A stretch of DNA of 39,006 nucleotides from Streptomyces rubiginosohelvolus (GTDB lineage Bacteria; Actinomycetota; Actinomycetes; Streptomycetales; Streptomycetaceae). The notes under the pieces are model-generated. The model did no database searches. It was given only the letters and a program-made list of their open reading frames with translations, and was not told where the DNA came from. Position numbers and translations under genes: made by a program. The first letter of the stretch is position 1. The number at the start of each line of letters is the position of its first letter. This document shows, one piece after another, positions 15,342-23,544 of this stretch. The DNA lies in assembly GCF_014649875.1 (NCBI RefSeq), contig NZ_BMTW01000024.1:1-39006 (forward strand). The letters run 5' to 3'.

Positions 15342-16388
15342 ATGAAGAACAACGGCCCTCGTCCTGGCAAGCGAGTCGTGGTCACGGGAGCCACCGGCAA
15401 CGTGGGAACGAGCGTGGTGCGCGCGCTCGCCGCCGACCCGGACATCGGCTCGGTCCTGGGGCTGGCCCGCAGGCGGCCCGGGCTTCAGATCCCGAAGGTG
15501 CAGTGGGACACCGTCGACCTGTCCCGGGCCGACAGTGAGGACCGGCTCGTCGGTCTCCTGCGAGGCGCCGATGCCGTCGTCCACCTGGCCTGGCGCTTTC
15601 AGCCCACCCACGACCCGGTGGTGACCTGGCAGAGCAACGTGCTGGGCTCCCGGCGGATCTTCGAGGCCGTGGCACACAGCGGGGTTCCCGCCTTGGTGCA
15701 CGCCTCGTCCGTCGGCGCCTACTCCCCGGGCCCCAAGGACGAACCGGGCGTCGATGAGGAGTGGCCCACCGACGGCTGGCCGGACGCGGCCTACTGCCGG
15801 GAGAAGGCCTACCTGGAACGCGTCCTCGACACCTTCGAACTGCGGCACCCGCAGATCCGGGTGGTCCGCATGCGGCCCGGATTCCTCTTCAAGGAGACCG
15901 CCGCCCCCGAGCAGCGGCGGATCTTCGCCGGCCGCTACGCCCCCGGACCACTCCTGCGGCCCGACCTGCTGCCCTTCGTACCCGACCTGGACGGGCTGCG
16001 ATTCCAGGTTCTCCACACCGACGACGCCGCGGAGGCCTACCGGCTGGCCGTACTCCGCGATGTACGGGGCCCCTTCAACCTGGCGGCAGACCCGGTCATC
16101 GACGCCCCCAGGCTGGCGGACCTGCTCGATGCCCGGATCGTGCGGATCCCCAGGGCCCTTGTCCGCACGGCACTCGCAGCCGCCTGGCGGGCCCACGCCG
16201 TACCGGCCTCCCCGCACCTGTTCGACGCGGTGCTGCGGCTGCCCGTACTGGACTCCGGACGGGCCCGCGACGTACTGGGCTGGCAGCCCACGCGTACGGC
16301 GGAAGATGCGCTGAACGCCTCCCTGCGAGGTGTGCGCGAAGGTACCGGCGAAGACACGGCACCGCTGGCCGGCCGAAAGGTCGGCTGA
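15342..16388 (+). CDS. NAD-dependent epimerase/dehydratase (extended SDR)
   Basis: A 348-residue extended short-chain dehydrogenase. The nucleotide site VVVTGATGNVGTSVVRAL begins at residue 13. The active-site Tyr and Lys are in AAYCREKAYLERVL, with the serine in HASSVGAYSPG. The downstream substrate domain (RMRPGFLFKETAA and FQVLHTDDAAEAYRLAV) is as in UDP-sugar epimerases and related reductases. ATG 15342 has AAGGAAGGAG upstream, 48 bases after the dehydrogenase stop. The substrate is not evident; placement in a redox operon rather than a sugar cluster argues for a small-molecule reductase or unknown metabolite role. Confidence 0.85.
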   Translation: MKNNGPRPGKRVVVTGATGNVGTSVVRALAADPDIGSVLGLARRRPGLQIPKVQWDTVDLSRADSEDRLVGLLRGADAVVHLAWRFQPTHDPVVTWQSNVLGSRRIFEAVAHSGVPALVHASSVGAYSPGPKDEPGVDEEWPTDGWPDAAYCREKAYLERVLDTFELRHPQIRVVRMRPGFLFKETAAPEQRRIFAGRYAPGPLLRPDLLPFVPDLDGLRFQVLHTDDAAEAYRLAVLRDVRGPFNLAADPVIDAPRLADLLDARIVRIPRALVRTALAAAWRAHAVPASPHLFDAVLRLPVLDSGRARDVLGWQPTRTAEDALNASLRGVREGTGEDTAPLAGRKVG

Positions 16389-16497
16389 TCCACCCGCAGC
16401 CGCGCCACCGGCGAAGATCCGGCGGATCGGCCCGCAGGCACCGGGCGCGTCCGATGCACCGGGCCTTCGCGACGACGGACGACCAGAAAGGACCACC

Positions 16498-17385
16498 ATG
16501 GCGAGCAGTGAACAGCCCGAGGACCCCAATACGGTCCATCCCCGCCCCGACTTCCCTCAGCAGGACCAGGCACATCCCGGCTGGACCGGCCCCATGGACC
16601 CGCCGCCCGACCACGGCGAGGAGTCCTACCGGGGGTCCGGCCTGCTCGACGGGCGGAAGACCGTCATCAGCGGAGGCGACTCAGGTATCGGCCGCGCGGT
16701 CGCCCTGGCCTACGCCCGCGAGGGAGCGGACGTGGTCTTCACCCACCTCCCCGAAGAGGGGAAGGAAGCCGGGGAGACGGTTCGCCTGGTAGAGCAGGCG
16801 GGCCGCCGGGCGGTACCCGTCGTCTGTGACATCCGGGACGAGAAGCAGTGCCGTTCTCTCATCGAGCAAGCGGTGTCCGAGTTCGGCCGCATCGATGTCC
16901 TGGTCAACAACGCGGCCTACCAGATGTCTCAGCCCGACGGGATCTCCGCCATCTCCACCGAGCAGTTCGACCGGGTGATGCGCACCAACCTCTACGGCAT
17001 GTTCTGGCTGTGCAAGAGCGCCCTGCCACACATTCCGGCAGGAGGGTCGATCATCAACACGACCTCGGTGCAGGCGTACAAGCCGAGCCCCCACCTCCTC
17101 GACTACGCGATGACCAAGGGGGCGATCGTCACCTTCACCCAGGGCCTGGCCCAGATGCTGGCCCCCGACGGCATCCGCGTCAACGCGGTCGCCCCGGGCC
17201 CGGTCTGGACGCCCCTCATCCCCGCGACACTCCCCGACACCGCCGAGTTCGGGAAGCAGAGCCCGCTGGGCCGCCCGGCACAGCCCGCCGAGATGGCACC
17301 CGCCTTCGTCTTCCTCGCCTCCCGGAATGCCTCGTTCATCACCGGCGAGATCATGAACGCCACCGGCGGCACACCGCTCCCCTGA
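16498..17385 (+). CDS. SDR-family oxidoreductase, general-stress-protein type
   Basis: A 295-residue classical SDR with an extended N-terminus (about 45 residues rich in Pro, Gln and Asp, including HPRPDFPQQDQAHPGWTGPM). This is the hallmark of the Bacillus general stress protein 39 / YdaD-like and E. coli YghA-like group. Cofactor motif ISGGDSGIGRAVALAYAREG, NNAAYQ, and catalytic YAMTK are present. ATG 16498 follows AAAGGA. The substrate is unknown; relatives are induced by salt, ethanol and other stresses, in Bacillus under sigma B. That matches the SigB-related neighbourhood. Confidence 0.88.
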   Translation: MASSEQPEDPNTVHPRPDFPQQDQAHPGWTGPMDPPPDHGEESYRGSGLLDGRKTVISGGDSGIGRAVALAYAREGADVVFTHLPEEGKEAGETVRLVEQAGRRAVPVVCDIRDEKQCRSLIEQAVSEFGRIDVLVNNAAYQMSQPDGISAISTEQFDRVMRTNLYGMFWLCKSALPHIPAGGSIINTTSVQAYKPSPHLLDYAMTKGAIVTFTQGLAQMLAPDGIRVNAVAPGPVWTPLIPATLPDTAEFGKQSPLGRPAQPAEMAPAFVFLASRNASFITGEIMNATGGTPLP

Positions 17386-17437
17386 CCCGTGAAAGGCAGG
17401 CTGATTTGACCGCGCGCCCGTCGGGAAGGCGTGTCAT

Positions 17438-18913
17438 ATGGCCATGAACCATCATGAAACACCAGTTCTCGACGCTCTCGCCTCCTATCGTGACCGGGGC
17501 GAGCTGGGCTTCTCCCCGCCCGGTCACAAGCAGGCGCGAGGCGCTGCCCCAGCCGTGCGCGCCGTGCTGGGCGACGCGGTGTTCTTCGGAGACGTCCTGG
17601 CCACAGGAGGGCTGGACGACCGCCGGGAGAAGTCCTCCGTACTACAACGGGCCGAAAACCTCATGGCCGACGCCGTCCACGCGGAGCACACCTTCTTCTC
17701 CACCTGCGGCAGCTCCCTGTCCGTCAAAGCCGCCATGCTCAGCGTCGCCGCACCCCACCAGAAGCTGCTGGTAGGCAGGGACGCCCACAAGTCCGTCATC
17801 GCCGGCCTCATCCTCTGCGGCATCGAGCCTGTCTGGCTGGAACCCCAGTGGGACAGGGAGCGGCATCTCGCACACCCGCCCTCCCCCTCCACTCTGGAAG
17901 AAGCCTTCACCCGGCACCCGGACGCACGCGGCGCCCTGATCACCAGCCCCACCCCGTACGGCACGGCGGCCGACCTGCGCGCCATGGCCGACATCTGTCA
18001 CCGGCGCTCCAGGCCGCTGATCGTGGACGAGGCATGGGGAGCCCACCTGCCGTTCCACCCGGATCTGCCGTCCTGGGCCATGGACGCCGGCGCCGACGTT
18101 TGCGTCACCAGCATTCACAAGATGGGAAGCGGCCTGGAACAAGGCTCCGTCTTTCACCTCCAAGGCGACCTGGTGGACCACGACACCCTCGCCTCCAGGG
18201 CCGACCTCCTCGGCACCACCAGCCCCTCCGTGCTGCTCTACGCCGGAATCGACGGCTGGCGCCGACAGATGATCCTGGAAGGCCACGGGCTGCTCTCCCG
18301 AGCGCTCGACCTCGTAGCGACGGTCCGCCGGCGCATCGAGGAGATCGAGGGAATGCACGTCAACGGGAAGGACGACTTCTGCGGACCGGGAGCGGCCGCC
18401 GAGTTCGACCCCCTCCCTTTGATCATCGACATCGAGGGACTGGGCACCACCGGCTACCGGGCCGCCGACTGGCTGCGCCAGCACCACCGGATCGACATGC
18501 ACCTCGTGGACCACCGCCGGATCAGCGCCCAGTTCACCCACGCCGACGACAAGGACACCGCCGACCGGCTGCTGGCGGCCCTACATGACCTGGCCGACCA
18601 CGCGCACACGCTCCGCCCCGCCCCCGAGGTACAGGTGCCCACGCCCGCCGAGCTCCGTCCCGACCAGGTATGTCTGCCGCGCGACGCCTACTTCGCCCGG
18701 ACACAGGACGTCCCGGCGCCGGAAGCCGTAGGCCGCGTCGCCGCCGAGATGCTCACGCCCTACCCTCCCGGCATTCCGGCCGTCCTGCCCGGAGAGCGGA
18801 TCACCGAACCCCTCCTGCGCTACCTGCGCACCGGTGTCGAGGCAGGCATGAACATCCCCGACCCCGCCGACCCCACCCTTCAGACCATCCGCGTCCGCAC
18901 CGAGGGCCCCTGA
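17438..18913 (+). CDS. PLP-dependent Orn/Lys/Arg decarboxylase-family protein
   Basis: A 491-residue fold-type I PLP enzyme. The Schiff-base Lys228 sits in TSIHKMGSGLEQGS; Asp197 of VDEAWGAHLPFHPDL contacts the PLP ring; GRDAHKSV (113-120) and FFSTCGSS (86-93) line the cofactor pocket. The C-terminal domain (about 380-485) includes LTPYPPGIPAVLPGE, a classic substrate-entry motif of lysine/arginine/ornithine decarboxylases. The length fits the short, wing-less decarboxylases rather than the 700-residue inducible ones. Polyamine or cadaverine synthesis would fit acid or oxidative stress. Start ATG 17438 follows GGGAAGG; ATG 17444 is a close alternative. Confidence 0.87.
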   Translation: MAMNHHETPVLDALASYRDRGELGFSPPGHKQARGAAPAVRAVLGDAVFFGDVLATGGLDDRREKSSVLQRAENLMADAVHAEHTFFSTCGSSLSVKAAMLSVAAPHQKLLVGRDAHKSVIAGLILCGIEPVWLEPQWDRERHLAHPPSPSTLEEAFTRHPDARGALITSPTPYGTAADLRAMADICHRRSRPLIVDEAWGAHLPFHPDLPSWAMDAGADVCVTSIHKMGSGLEQGSVFHLQGDLVDHDTLASRADLLGTTSPSVLLYAGIDGWRRQMILEGHGLLSRALDLVATVRRRIEEIEGMHVNGKDDFCGPGAAAEFDPLPLIIDIEGLGTTGYRAADWLRQHHRIDMHLVDHRRISAQFTHADDKDTADRLLAALHDLADHAHTLRPAPEVQVPTPAELRPDQVCLPRDAYFARTQDVPAPEAVGRVAAEMLTPYPPGIPAVLPGERITEPLLRYLRTGVEAGMNIPDPADPTLQTIRVRTEGP

Positions 18914-19011
18914 CCACCACGCCCCGACAGCTTCGGCCCGACCAACGCCGTCGCCGGGAACTACACGACGGACCCAGCCCCCCGCCCGCTCAGACCAAGG
19001 AGAAGCCCCGC

Positions 19012-19611
19012 ATGCGTGCTCTCGCTCTCGTCTGCACCCTGAACGCCTCACCCGCCCCCTCCAGCAGCCAGTACCTCGCCGAGCAGGTCATGACACAGTT
19101 CGCACACCATGACGTCCAGGGAGAAGTCATCCGGGTCGCCGACCACGATGTCCGCCCGGGGATCGGCGTGGACATGGGCGACGGCGACGCGTGGCCGGCC
19201 CTGCGGGAAAAGGTGCTGGCCGCCGACATCCTCCTCATCGCCACCCCCATCTGGCTCGGTCACCCCTCCAGCGTCTGCCAGCGGGTCCTGGAGCGGCTGA
19301 ACGCCGAGTCCTCCGAGACCGACGACCAGGGACGCCCGCACATCTACGGCAAAGTCGCCGCCGTGGCCGTCGTCGGCAACGAGGACGGCGCGCACAAGGT
19401 CAGCGCCGACGTGTTCCAGGGCCTCAACGACGTCGGCTTCTCGCTCGCGCCGGGAGCCGTCACGTACTGGGTCGGCGAAGCCATGCACGGCACCGACTAC
19501 CAGGACCTCGACGAAACCCCCGAAGCCGTCGCCTCCACCACCAAGGCCCTCGCAGCCAACGCCACCCATCTGGCCCGCCTCCTCGCCGACGGCCCCTACC
19601 CGGCAGCCTGA
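19012..19611 (+). CDS. Flavodoxin-like NAD(P)H-dependent oxidoreductase
   Basis: A 199-residue flavoprotein of the NADPH-dependent FMN reductase/WrbA-like fold. LALVCTLNASPAPSSSQYLAE forms the FMN phosphate loop. ADILLIATPIWLGHPSSVCQRVLERL is the highly characteristic second flavin segment. VAVVGNEDGAHKVSADVFQGL is the third. ATG 19012 has AAGGAG nine bases upstream, 99 bases after the decarboxylase stop. Such proteins reduce quinones, nitro- or azo-compounds, or supply reduced flavin. It fits the redox theme of this run. Confidence 0.85.
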   Translation: MRALALVCTLNASPAPSSSQYLAEQVMTQFAHHDVQGEVIRVADHDVRPGIGVDMGDGDAWPALREKVLAADILLIATPIWLGHPSSVCQRVLERLNAESSETDDQGRPHIYGKVAAVAVVGNEDGAHKVSADVFQGLNDVGFSLAPGAVTYWVGEAMHGTDYQDLDETPEAVASTTKALAANATHLARLLADGPYPAA

Positions 19612-19679
19612 CGGCCATGGGCCCGCACATCAGCCAGCGCAACCAACCCCCGATCCAACGAACAACCGCGGACGCTCCC

Positions 19680-20076
19680 ATGCTGAGAATCGGAATTCCT
19701 GTCCTGGGCGTCACAGACATTGCCCGCGCAGCCGTTCTGGACCGCAGCGCTGCACCTGGACGTCTCCCCGCAGTGGCACAGCGAAACATGGCGCACCCTC
19801 AGCCACCGTGAGGGGAAGAGCCCAGCCCTCGGCCTGATGCACAGCACCTCCCCGCCCGAGCCCCGCCCGCGCCTCCACCTCGACCTCTTCACGGACACGG
19901 CCGAGGAACAACGACAAGAGGTCCGAAGACTGATCGGCCTCGGCGCGCGTGCCCTCGATTGGGACCTCTACCCGCCGGAGCCCGACTTCGTCGTTCTGGC
20001 CGACCCGGATGACAACCTCTTCTGCGTGGTGGACCTGAGCCACGCTCCCAGCGACGGTGACGAACCGGCCGCCTGA
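19680..20076 (+). pseudogene. VOC-family (glyoxalase-like) protein with a frameshift
   Basis: ATG 19680 opens with LRIGIPVLGVTDIARAA, the first strand and helix of a vicinal-oxygen-chelate protein. The expected FWTAALHLDVSPQW follows in the next frame from about 19730, and the rest runs cleanly (TWRTLSHREGKSPALGLMH, RLHLDLFTDTAEEQ, FVVLADPDDNLFCVVDL) to TGA 20074-20076. Adding or removing bases at about 19727-19732 restores a protein of about 131 residues. Nothing else is damaged, so this may be a recent mutation or a sequencing error. It is the last gene of the run from 14109. Confidence 0.75.
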
Positions 20077-20167
20077 CGAGCCCAGACCTTCCGCCGAGTC
20101 GAGCGCGACCGGCGAGCGGCCCCGGGCACTGCCCACGTGCAGGTGCGTCGGGGGCGAGGCCCGCGAC

Positions 20168-21313
20168 TCAGGCGGAGGGCGCGAGTTCCGTCACCAGCTG
20201 GCGGGCTTCCAGCAGTAGCTCGCCCCCGACGGCCGACGCCGACGGTTCCAGGCGGTGGAAGGTGTCGGTGAGTGAGCTGAGAGCGCTCCAGGCTTCCTCG
20301 AGCGCTGCGTCGCGGCGTTCATGCAGTGCTCCGGTTGCGGACCCGGAGAGCAGTTCGGTTTCGATCTCACAGATACGGCCGGCCTGCCCCAGCACATCGG
20401 ACAACAACCGGAAGAAGTCAGCTGACGGCGGGGTGAGTTCCGTGTCGTCGCTGATTGTCTTGAGCGTGCGGGTGAGGGCCAGAACGCGGGTACAGACGCG
20501 GCTCCACCGGGTGTCCTCGGCGAATGGTGGGGGCTTCGGGCCCGTGCGTCGCAGCCGGCCCCCTGGGTTCCAGCGTGATCCTTCCATGGCCCAGCGGCGG
20601 GCATCGCTCACGTTCTGCAGCGAGCTCGTGAGGCTGCCGGCCGAGTGATGCCAGCTCTCCGACTTCTCCAGCGCGTCCTCCTCGCGGAGGCCTTCCGCCA
20701 TGGCGCCGAGCACGTCCGCGGTCTCCCGCGCGAGACGGACGAGACGGTCGCTAACGCTGCGCAGGTGAACGGGCGGGAGGACGAACGCGTTGACCAGGAG
20801 ACCGATCACCGCACCGATCAGCGTCTCCAAAAGCCGGTGCCCCACTGTGGACGTGCTGGATACCCCGCCGGTGATCACGAAGAGCGCTGTGGTGGCGCCG
20901 TAGATGCCCTGGCTCCCGAAGCGCCGGTAGTTGCCGACCAGCATCATGAACGGCAGGGTGAGCAGCATGGCGGCCATGGTCTGGTCGTGTGTGAAGGTCA
21001 TCGCCGTGGACGCCCACACGGTGCCCAGGGCGATGATGGCGAACTGCTGAATTCCCGTGCGAACCGACTGATAGACCGTGCTGCCGACCATTGCGATCGC
21101 CGTCCACGGAGCCAACAGGGCCATCGGCGCCTGGAACCACCACCCGCTCACCGCCCAAGCGGCGATCGCCGCCCCCGCTGCCTTCAGGGACTGGACGAGC
21201 GTGTCCCGCTCCGGACCGGCCTCGACGCACGCGCTACGGACGGACCGGCGCACCTCCGCCCATTCTTGACCCAGCCATCGCCGCGCCTGTGCCGGCCTCA
21301 CGATTCCCGTCAA
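20168..21313 (-). CDS. FUSC/aromatic-acid-exporter-like membrane protein
   Basis: A 381-residue membrane protein. The N-terminal half has a hydrophobic block: AAGAAIAAWAVSGWWFQAPM, LLAPWTAIAMVGSTVY, FAIIALGTVWASTAMTF, MAAMLLTLPFMMLVGNY, GIYGATTALFVITGG and LLETLIGAVIGLLVNAF. This layout and the ALLAPWTAIAMV motif fit the FUSC/ArAE (DUF939-like) group. The C-terminal half is soluble and helical. Relatives export aromatic acids or are uncharacterised. Start TTG 21313 is chosen for GAGGGG six bases upstream; GTG 21301 is possible. It converges with the VOC gene and diverges from the sigma-factor gene. Confidence 0.8.
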   Translation of the reverse strand: MTGIVRPAQARRWLGQEWAEVRRSVRSACVEAGPERDTLVQSLKAAGAAIAAWAVSGWWFQAPMALLAPWTAIAMVGSTVYQSVRTGIQQFAIIALGTVWASTAMTFTHDQTMAAMLLTLPFMMLVGNYRRFGSQGIYGATTALFVITGGVSSTSTVGHRLLETLIGAVIGLLVNAFVLPPVHLRSVSDRLVRLARETADVLGAMAEGLREEDALEKSESWHHSAGSLTSSLQNVSDARRWAMEGSRWNPGGRLRRTGPKPPPFAEDTRWSRVCTRVLALTRTLKTISDDTELTPPSADFFRLLSDVLGQAGRICEIETELLSGSATGALHERRDAALEEAWSALSSLTDTFHRLEPSASAVGGELLLEARQLVTELAPSA

Positions 21314-21490
21314 CCTCTTCCCCTCTCGATGCTCACCTCGATTCCAGCAGGTGCTTTCGACGGCCTCAACGCGTGACTCCGGCTGAGTCGTGGCGGACGC
21401 GTGACCGCCGTCGGCTGCCCGGGTGACTGCCGCGCTCACCGGCTTTCGCCACGCCCCTTGAAGTGGAATGCGACATCAGAGGCGTAAACG

Positions 21491-21506
21491 CTCGGCGTCT
21501 GCCGAG
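21491..21506 (+). promoter_or_regulatory. Small hairpin in the upstream region of the first sigma gene
   Basis: CTCGGC-GTCT-GCCGAG, 30 bases before GTG 21537; flanking bases extend the pairing with a single bulge. It could be an operator or leader hairpin. No clear promoter hexamers were found next to it. Confidence 0.3.
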
Positions 21507-21536
21507 AGCGCCACCTTGCGCCGAGGAGCTGGATGC

Positions 21537-22370
21537 GTGGCCGTGAAGAGGCAGTACCCCGAGGAGCCCGACACGCACGCCTGGTTCTGCCGGTTGGCGG
21601 GCCTTCCCGAGGGGCCCGCGCGGGAAAAGATCCGCAGGGAGATCATCTGCGCCTGGCTTCCTGTGGCCCATCGCCTGGCCCTGCGCTACCGCGACCGCGG
21701 TGAGACACTCGAGGATCTGCGCCAAGTCGCGGCGGTCGGCCTGGTCAACGCCGTGGACCGGTACGACCCGGCCCTCGGCGGCGCCTTTCTCCCGTTCGCC
21801 ATGCCGACGATCGTCGGGGAGATCAAACGGCACTTCCGTGACCGGATGTGGTCTGTCCACGTCCCACGTCGGGTTCAGAACCTCCGCAACATCGTGCGCA
21901 GGGCCACCGCCGACCTCACAGCCGAAGGTACGCCGGCGTCGCCGGCCCGGCTCGCCGAGCACACTGGGCTGACCGAGGAGGAGGTGCGGCAGGGCAACGA
22001 GGCCCTGCACGGTTTCCGCGCTCTGTCCCTCGACGCGAGTGTGCCCACCGACGGCAACGACGTACGTCTGGGCGACACCATGGGTGCAGACGACGACGCC
22101 TTGAGCCTGGTGCTCGACCGCGAGGCCGCAAAAGGAGGCATCAGCAGTCTCGCCGAGCGCGAGAAGCGGGTGCTCTATCTCCGCTTCTTCGCCGGGATGA
22201 CGCAGAGCGCCATCGCCGCCGAACTCGGCATCTCGCAGATACATGTGTCACGCCTCATTGCCGAGTCCTGCCGACGGATCCGGGAAGGCGCGGAAAGTGC
22301 GGACCACCGCGGCACCCACACAGTGACAAGGCCACCCAGGCACACACGAGCACAGCCGAAGGTACGTTGA
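21537..22370 (+). CDS. RNA polymerase sigma factor, SigB/SigF/SigG subfamily
   Basis: A 277-residue sigma-70-like factor. Region 2 includes AHRLALRYRDRGETLEDLRQ and VGLVNAVDRYDPALGGAFLPFAM; region 2.4 follows in GEIKRHFRDRMWSVHVPRR. Region 3 is ASPARLAEHTGLTEEEV. Region 4 ends with LAEREKRVLYLRFFAGMTQS and the helix-turn-helix AAELGISQIHVSRLIAES. The VHVPRR signature and the SigB-like length mark it as a stress or development sigma factor. GTG 21537 has GAGGAG upstream. It is more divergent than the second sigma factor at 23545. No anti-sigma gene is adjacent. The C-terminal tail after residue 255 is basic and not conserved. Confidence 0.9.
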   Translation: MAVKRQYPEEPDTHAWFCRLAGLPEGPAREKIRREIICAWLPVAHRLALRYRDRGETLEDLRQVAAVGLVNAVDRYDPALGGAFLPFAMPTIVGEIKRHFRDRMWSVHVPRRVQNLRNIVRRATADLTAEGTPASPARLAEHTGLTEEEVRQGNEALHGFRALSLDASVPTDGNDVRLGDTMGADDDALSLVLDREAAKGGISSLAEREKRVLYLRFFAGMTQSAIAAELGISQIHVSRLIAESCRRIREGAESADHRGTHTVTRPPRHTRAQPKVR

Positions 22371-22431
22371 CGGCCGACGCAGCCCGATGACCGCGCGGAC
22401 AGAGTCGTTCCGATGGTGAGCGTGAGATTGC

Positions 22432-23220
22432 TCAGGACTCCTGTTGGGCGAGGGTGAACAGGCCGCCGTCGGGGTCCTGGAGAGTGCGGGAGAACCCCTT
22501 GGCCGTCCAAGTGGTGGCTGACGGCTGGGGTCTGCTGCCAGCTGCCCTCATAGCCGCGGACACGGCCCGCTCAACGTCGTCCACGGCGAAGTTCACCAGC
22601 CAACGGGGCCGCAAGTGAGCCAGGGGAGAGGTCTGCACACCGCCGCCCCGCAGGGACAGAATCACCTGGCCCCGCAGCTTCACCAGCACATGATCATTTC
22701 GGTGCTCGATGTCGATGTCCTGCTCCGTGGCCCAGCCGAGGACTTCCCCGTAGAACACCGCGGCATCGAACACATCGCGCGTCTGCAGATCGAGCCGGGT
22801 GGGCGCCTGGCCCTCTCCCGGTGACCAGGCCAGTGTGTAGCCCTCCCAGAACCCGAACGTCGCCCCGTCCCGGTCCGCCGCCAACCCGACACGCCCATCG
22901 CCGACGGCCATCGGACCAACCGCCACGGTGGCACCGCGCTCGCGAATCCGCGCGGCCCTCGCGTCGGCATCCCGCACAGCGAAGTAGGGCGTCCACACCG
23001 ACGCCGACGCCAGCCCGGGCCTGCGGGCTGCGAGCCCCGCCACCGGATCGCCGCCCGCCATCGCAACAAGAAGCTGGTCGTCCAGCGAACTGGACCTGAA
23101 CCGCCAGCCAAGAACCTCCCCGTAGAAGGTCCTGGCCACATCCAGATCAGCGACCATCAGGTTGACCCAGCACGGAGCACCCTGCGCCGGCACGTGCTGC
23201 CGCTCATTCGCCCCAGACAC
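22432..23220 (-). CDS. Tandem VOC-domain (glyoxalase/bleomycin-resistance-like) protein
   Basis: A 262-residue protein with two VOC modules, at about 15-130 and 140-260. The first opens with APCWVNLMVADLDVARTFYG and closes with DRDGATFGFWEG. The second opens with RLDLQTRDVFDAAVFYGEVLGW and closes with LQDPDGGLFTLAQQ. The doubled layout resembles CFP-30B-like and Streptomyces hydroxylase-related VOC proteins. Start GTG 23220 follows GGAGGAGAG. It is convergent with the first sigma gene and divergent from the second. Substrate unknown; such proteins often detoxify aldehydes or bind antibiotics. Confidence 0.85.
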   Translation of the reverse strand: MSGANERQHVPAQGAPCWVNLMVADLDVARTFYGEVLGWRFRSSSLDDQLLVAMAGGDPVAGLAARRPGLASASVWTPYFAVRDADARAARIRERGATVAVGPMAVGDGRVGLAADRDGATFGFWEGYTLAWSPGEGQAPTRLDLQTRDVFDAAVFYGEVLGWATEQDIDIEHRNDHVLVKLRGQVILSLRGGGVQTSPLAHLRPRWLVNFAVDDVERAVSAAMRAAGSRPQPSATTWTAKGFSRTLQDPDGGLFTLAQQES

Positions 23221-23265
23221 CTGTCTCTCTCCTCCCAACGCCTGCCGACGACCACTGCCAGCATC

Positions 23266-23294
23266 CCGCTATCCACTGATATGGGCACGGTCAA
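23266..23294 (-). promoter_or_regulatory. Candidate vegetative promoter of the tandem VOC gene
   Basis: On the minus strand TTGACC (23294-23289), 17 bases, then TAGCGG (23271-23266). The -35 is close to the HrdB consensus and the -10 is partial. It lies about 46 bases upstream of GTG 23220. Confidence 0.35.
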
Positions 23295-23471
23295 GAGAAG
23301 GTGCCCCGGCAGCCCTATCCGCAAGCACCCTGCCCGGCAAGTGCACCTCGCCCCCGCACCTGCCGCGCGACCGTCGGACGGTGCACACCGCGGTCATATG
23401 CACCAGGCCCTTCACGCCGCAGGAGTAGAAGCGGCCGACTCGCTCGCAGCTCGAAGTCGTCGCTCCTGTAG

Positions 23472-23496
23472 GTGTGGTGGGCCACCGGCAGGGTAT
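23472..23496 (+). promoter_or_regulatory. SigB-type promoter before the second sigma gene
   Basis: GTGT (23472-23475), 15 bases, GGGTAT (23491-23496): a full match to GNNT-N14-16-GGGTAY. A start around 23504 gives a leader of about 40 bases. If the encoded factor or its paralogue reads this site, the gene is autoregulated. Confidence 0.6.
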
Positions 23497-23544
23497 GCGC
23501 GCCCGTGCACGGGGGCTGACGGCATCTACGGAGAGGACAGCGTC

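Noticed and set aside
13992..16529. 845-codon open frame on the minus strand
   Set aside because: It is antisense to the dehydrogenase and epimerase genes, which have clear domains. Long antisense frames are common in GC-rich DNA, and its product has no recognisable motif.
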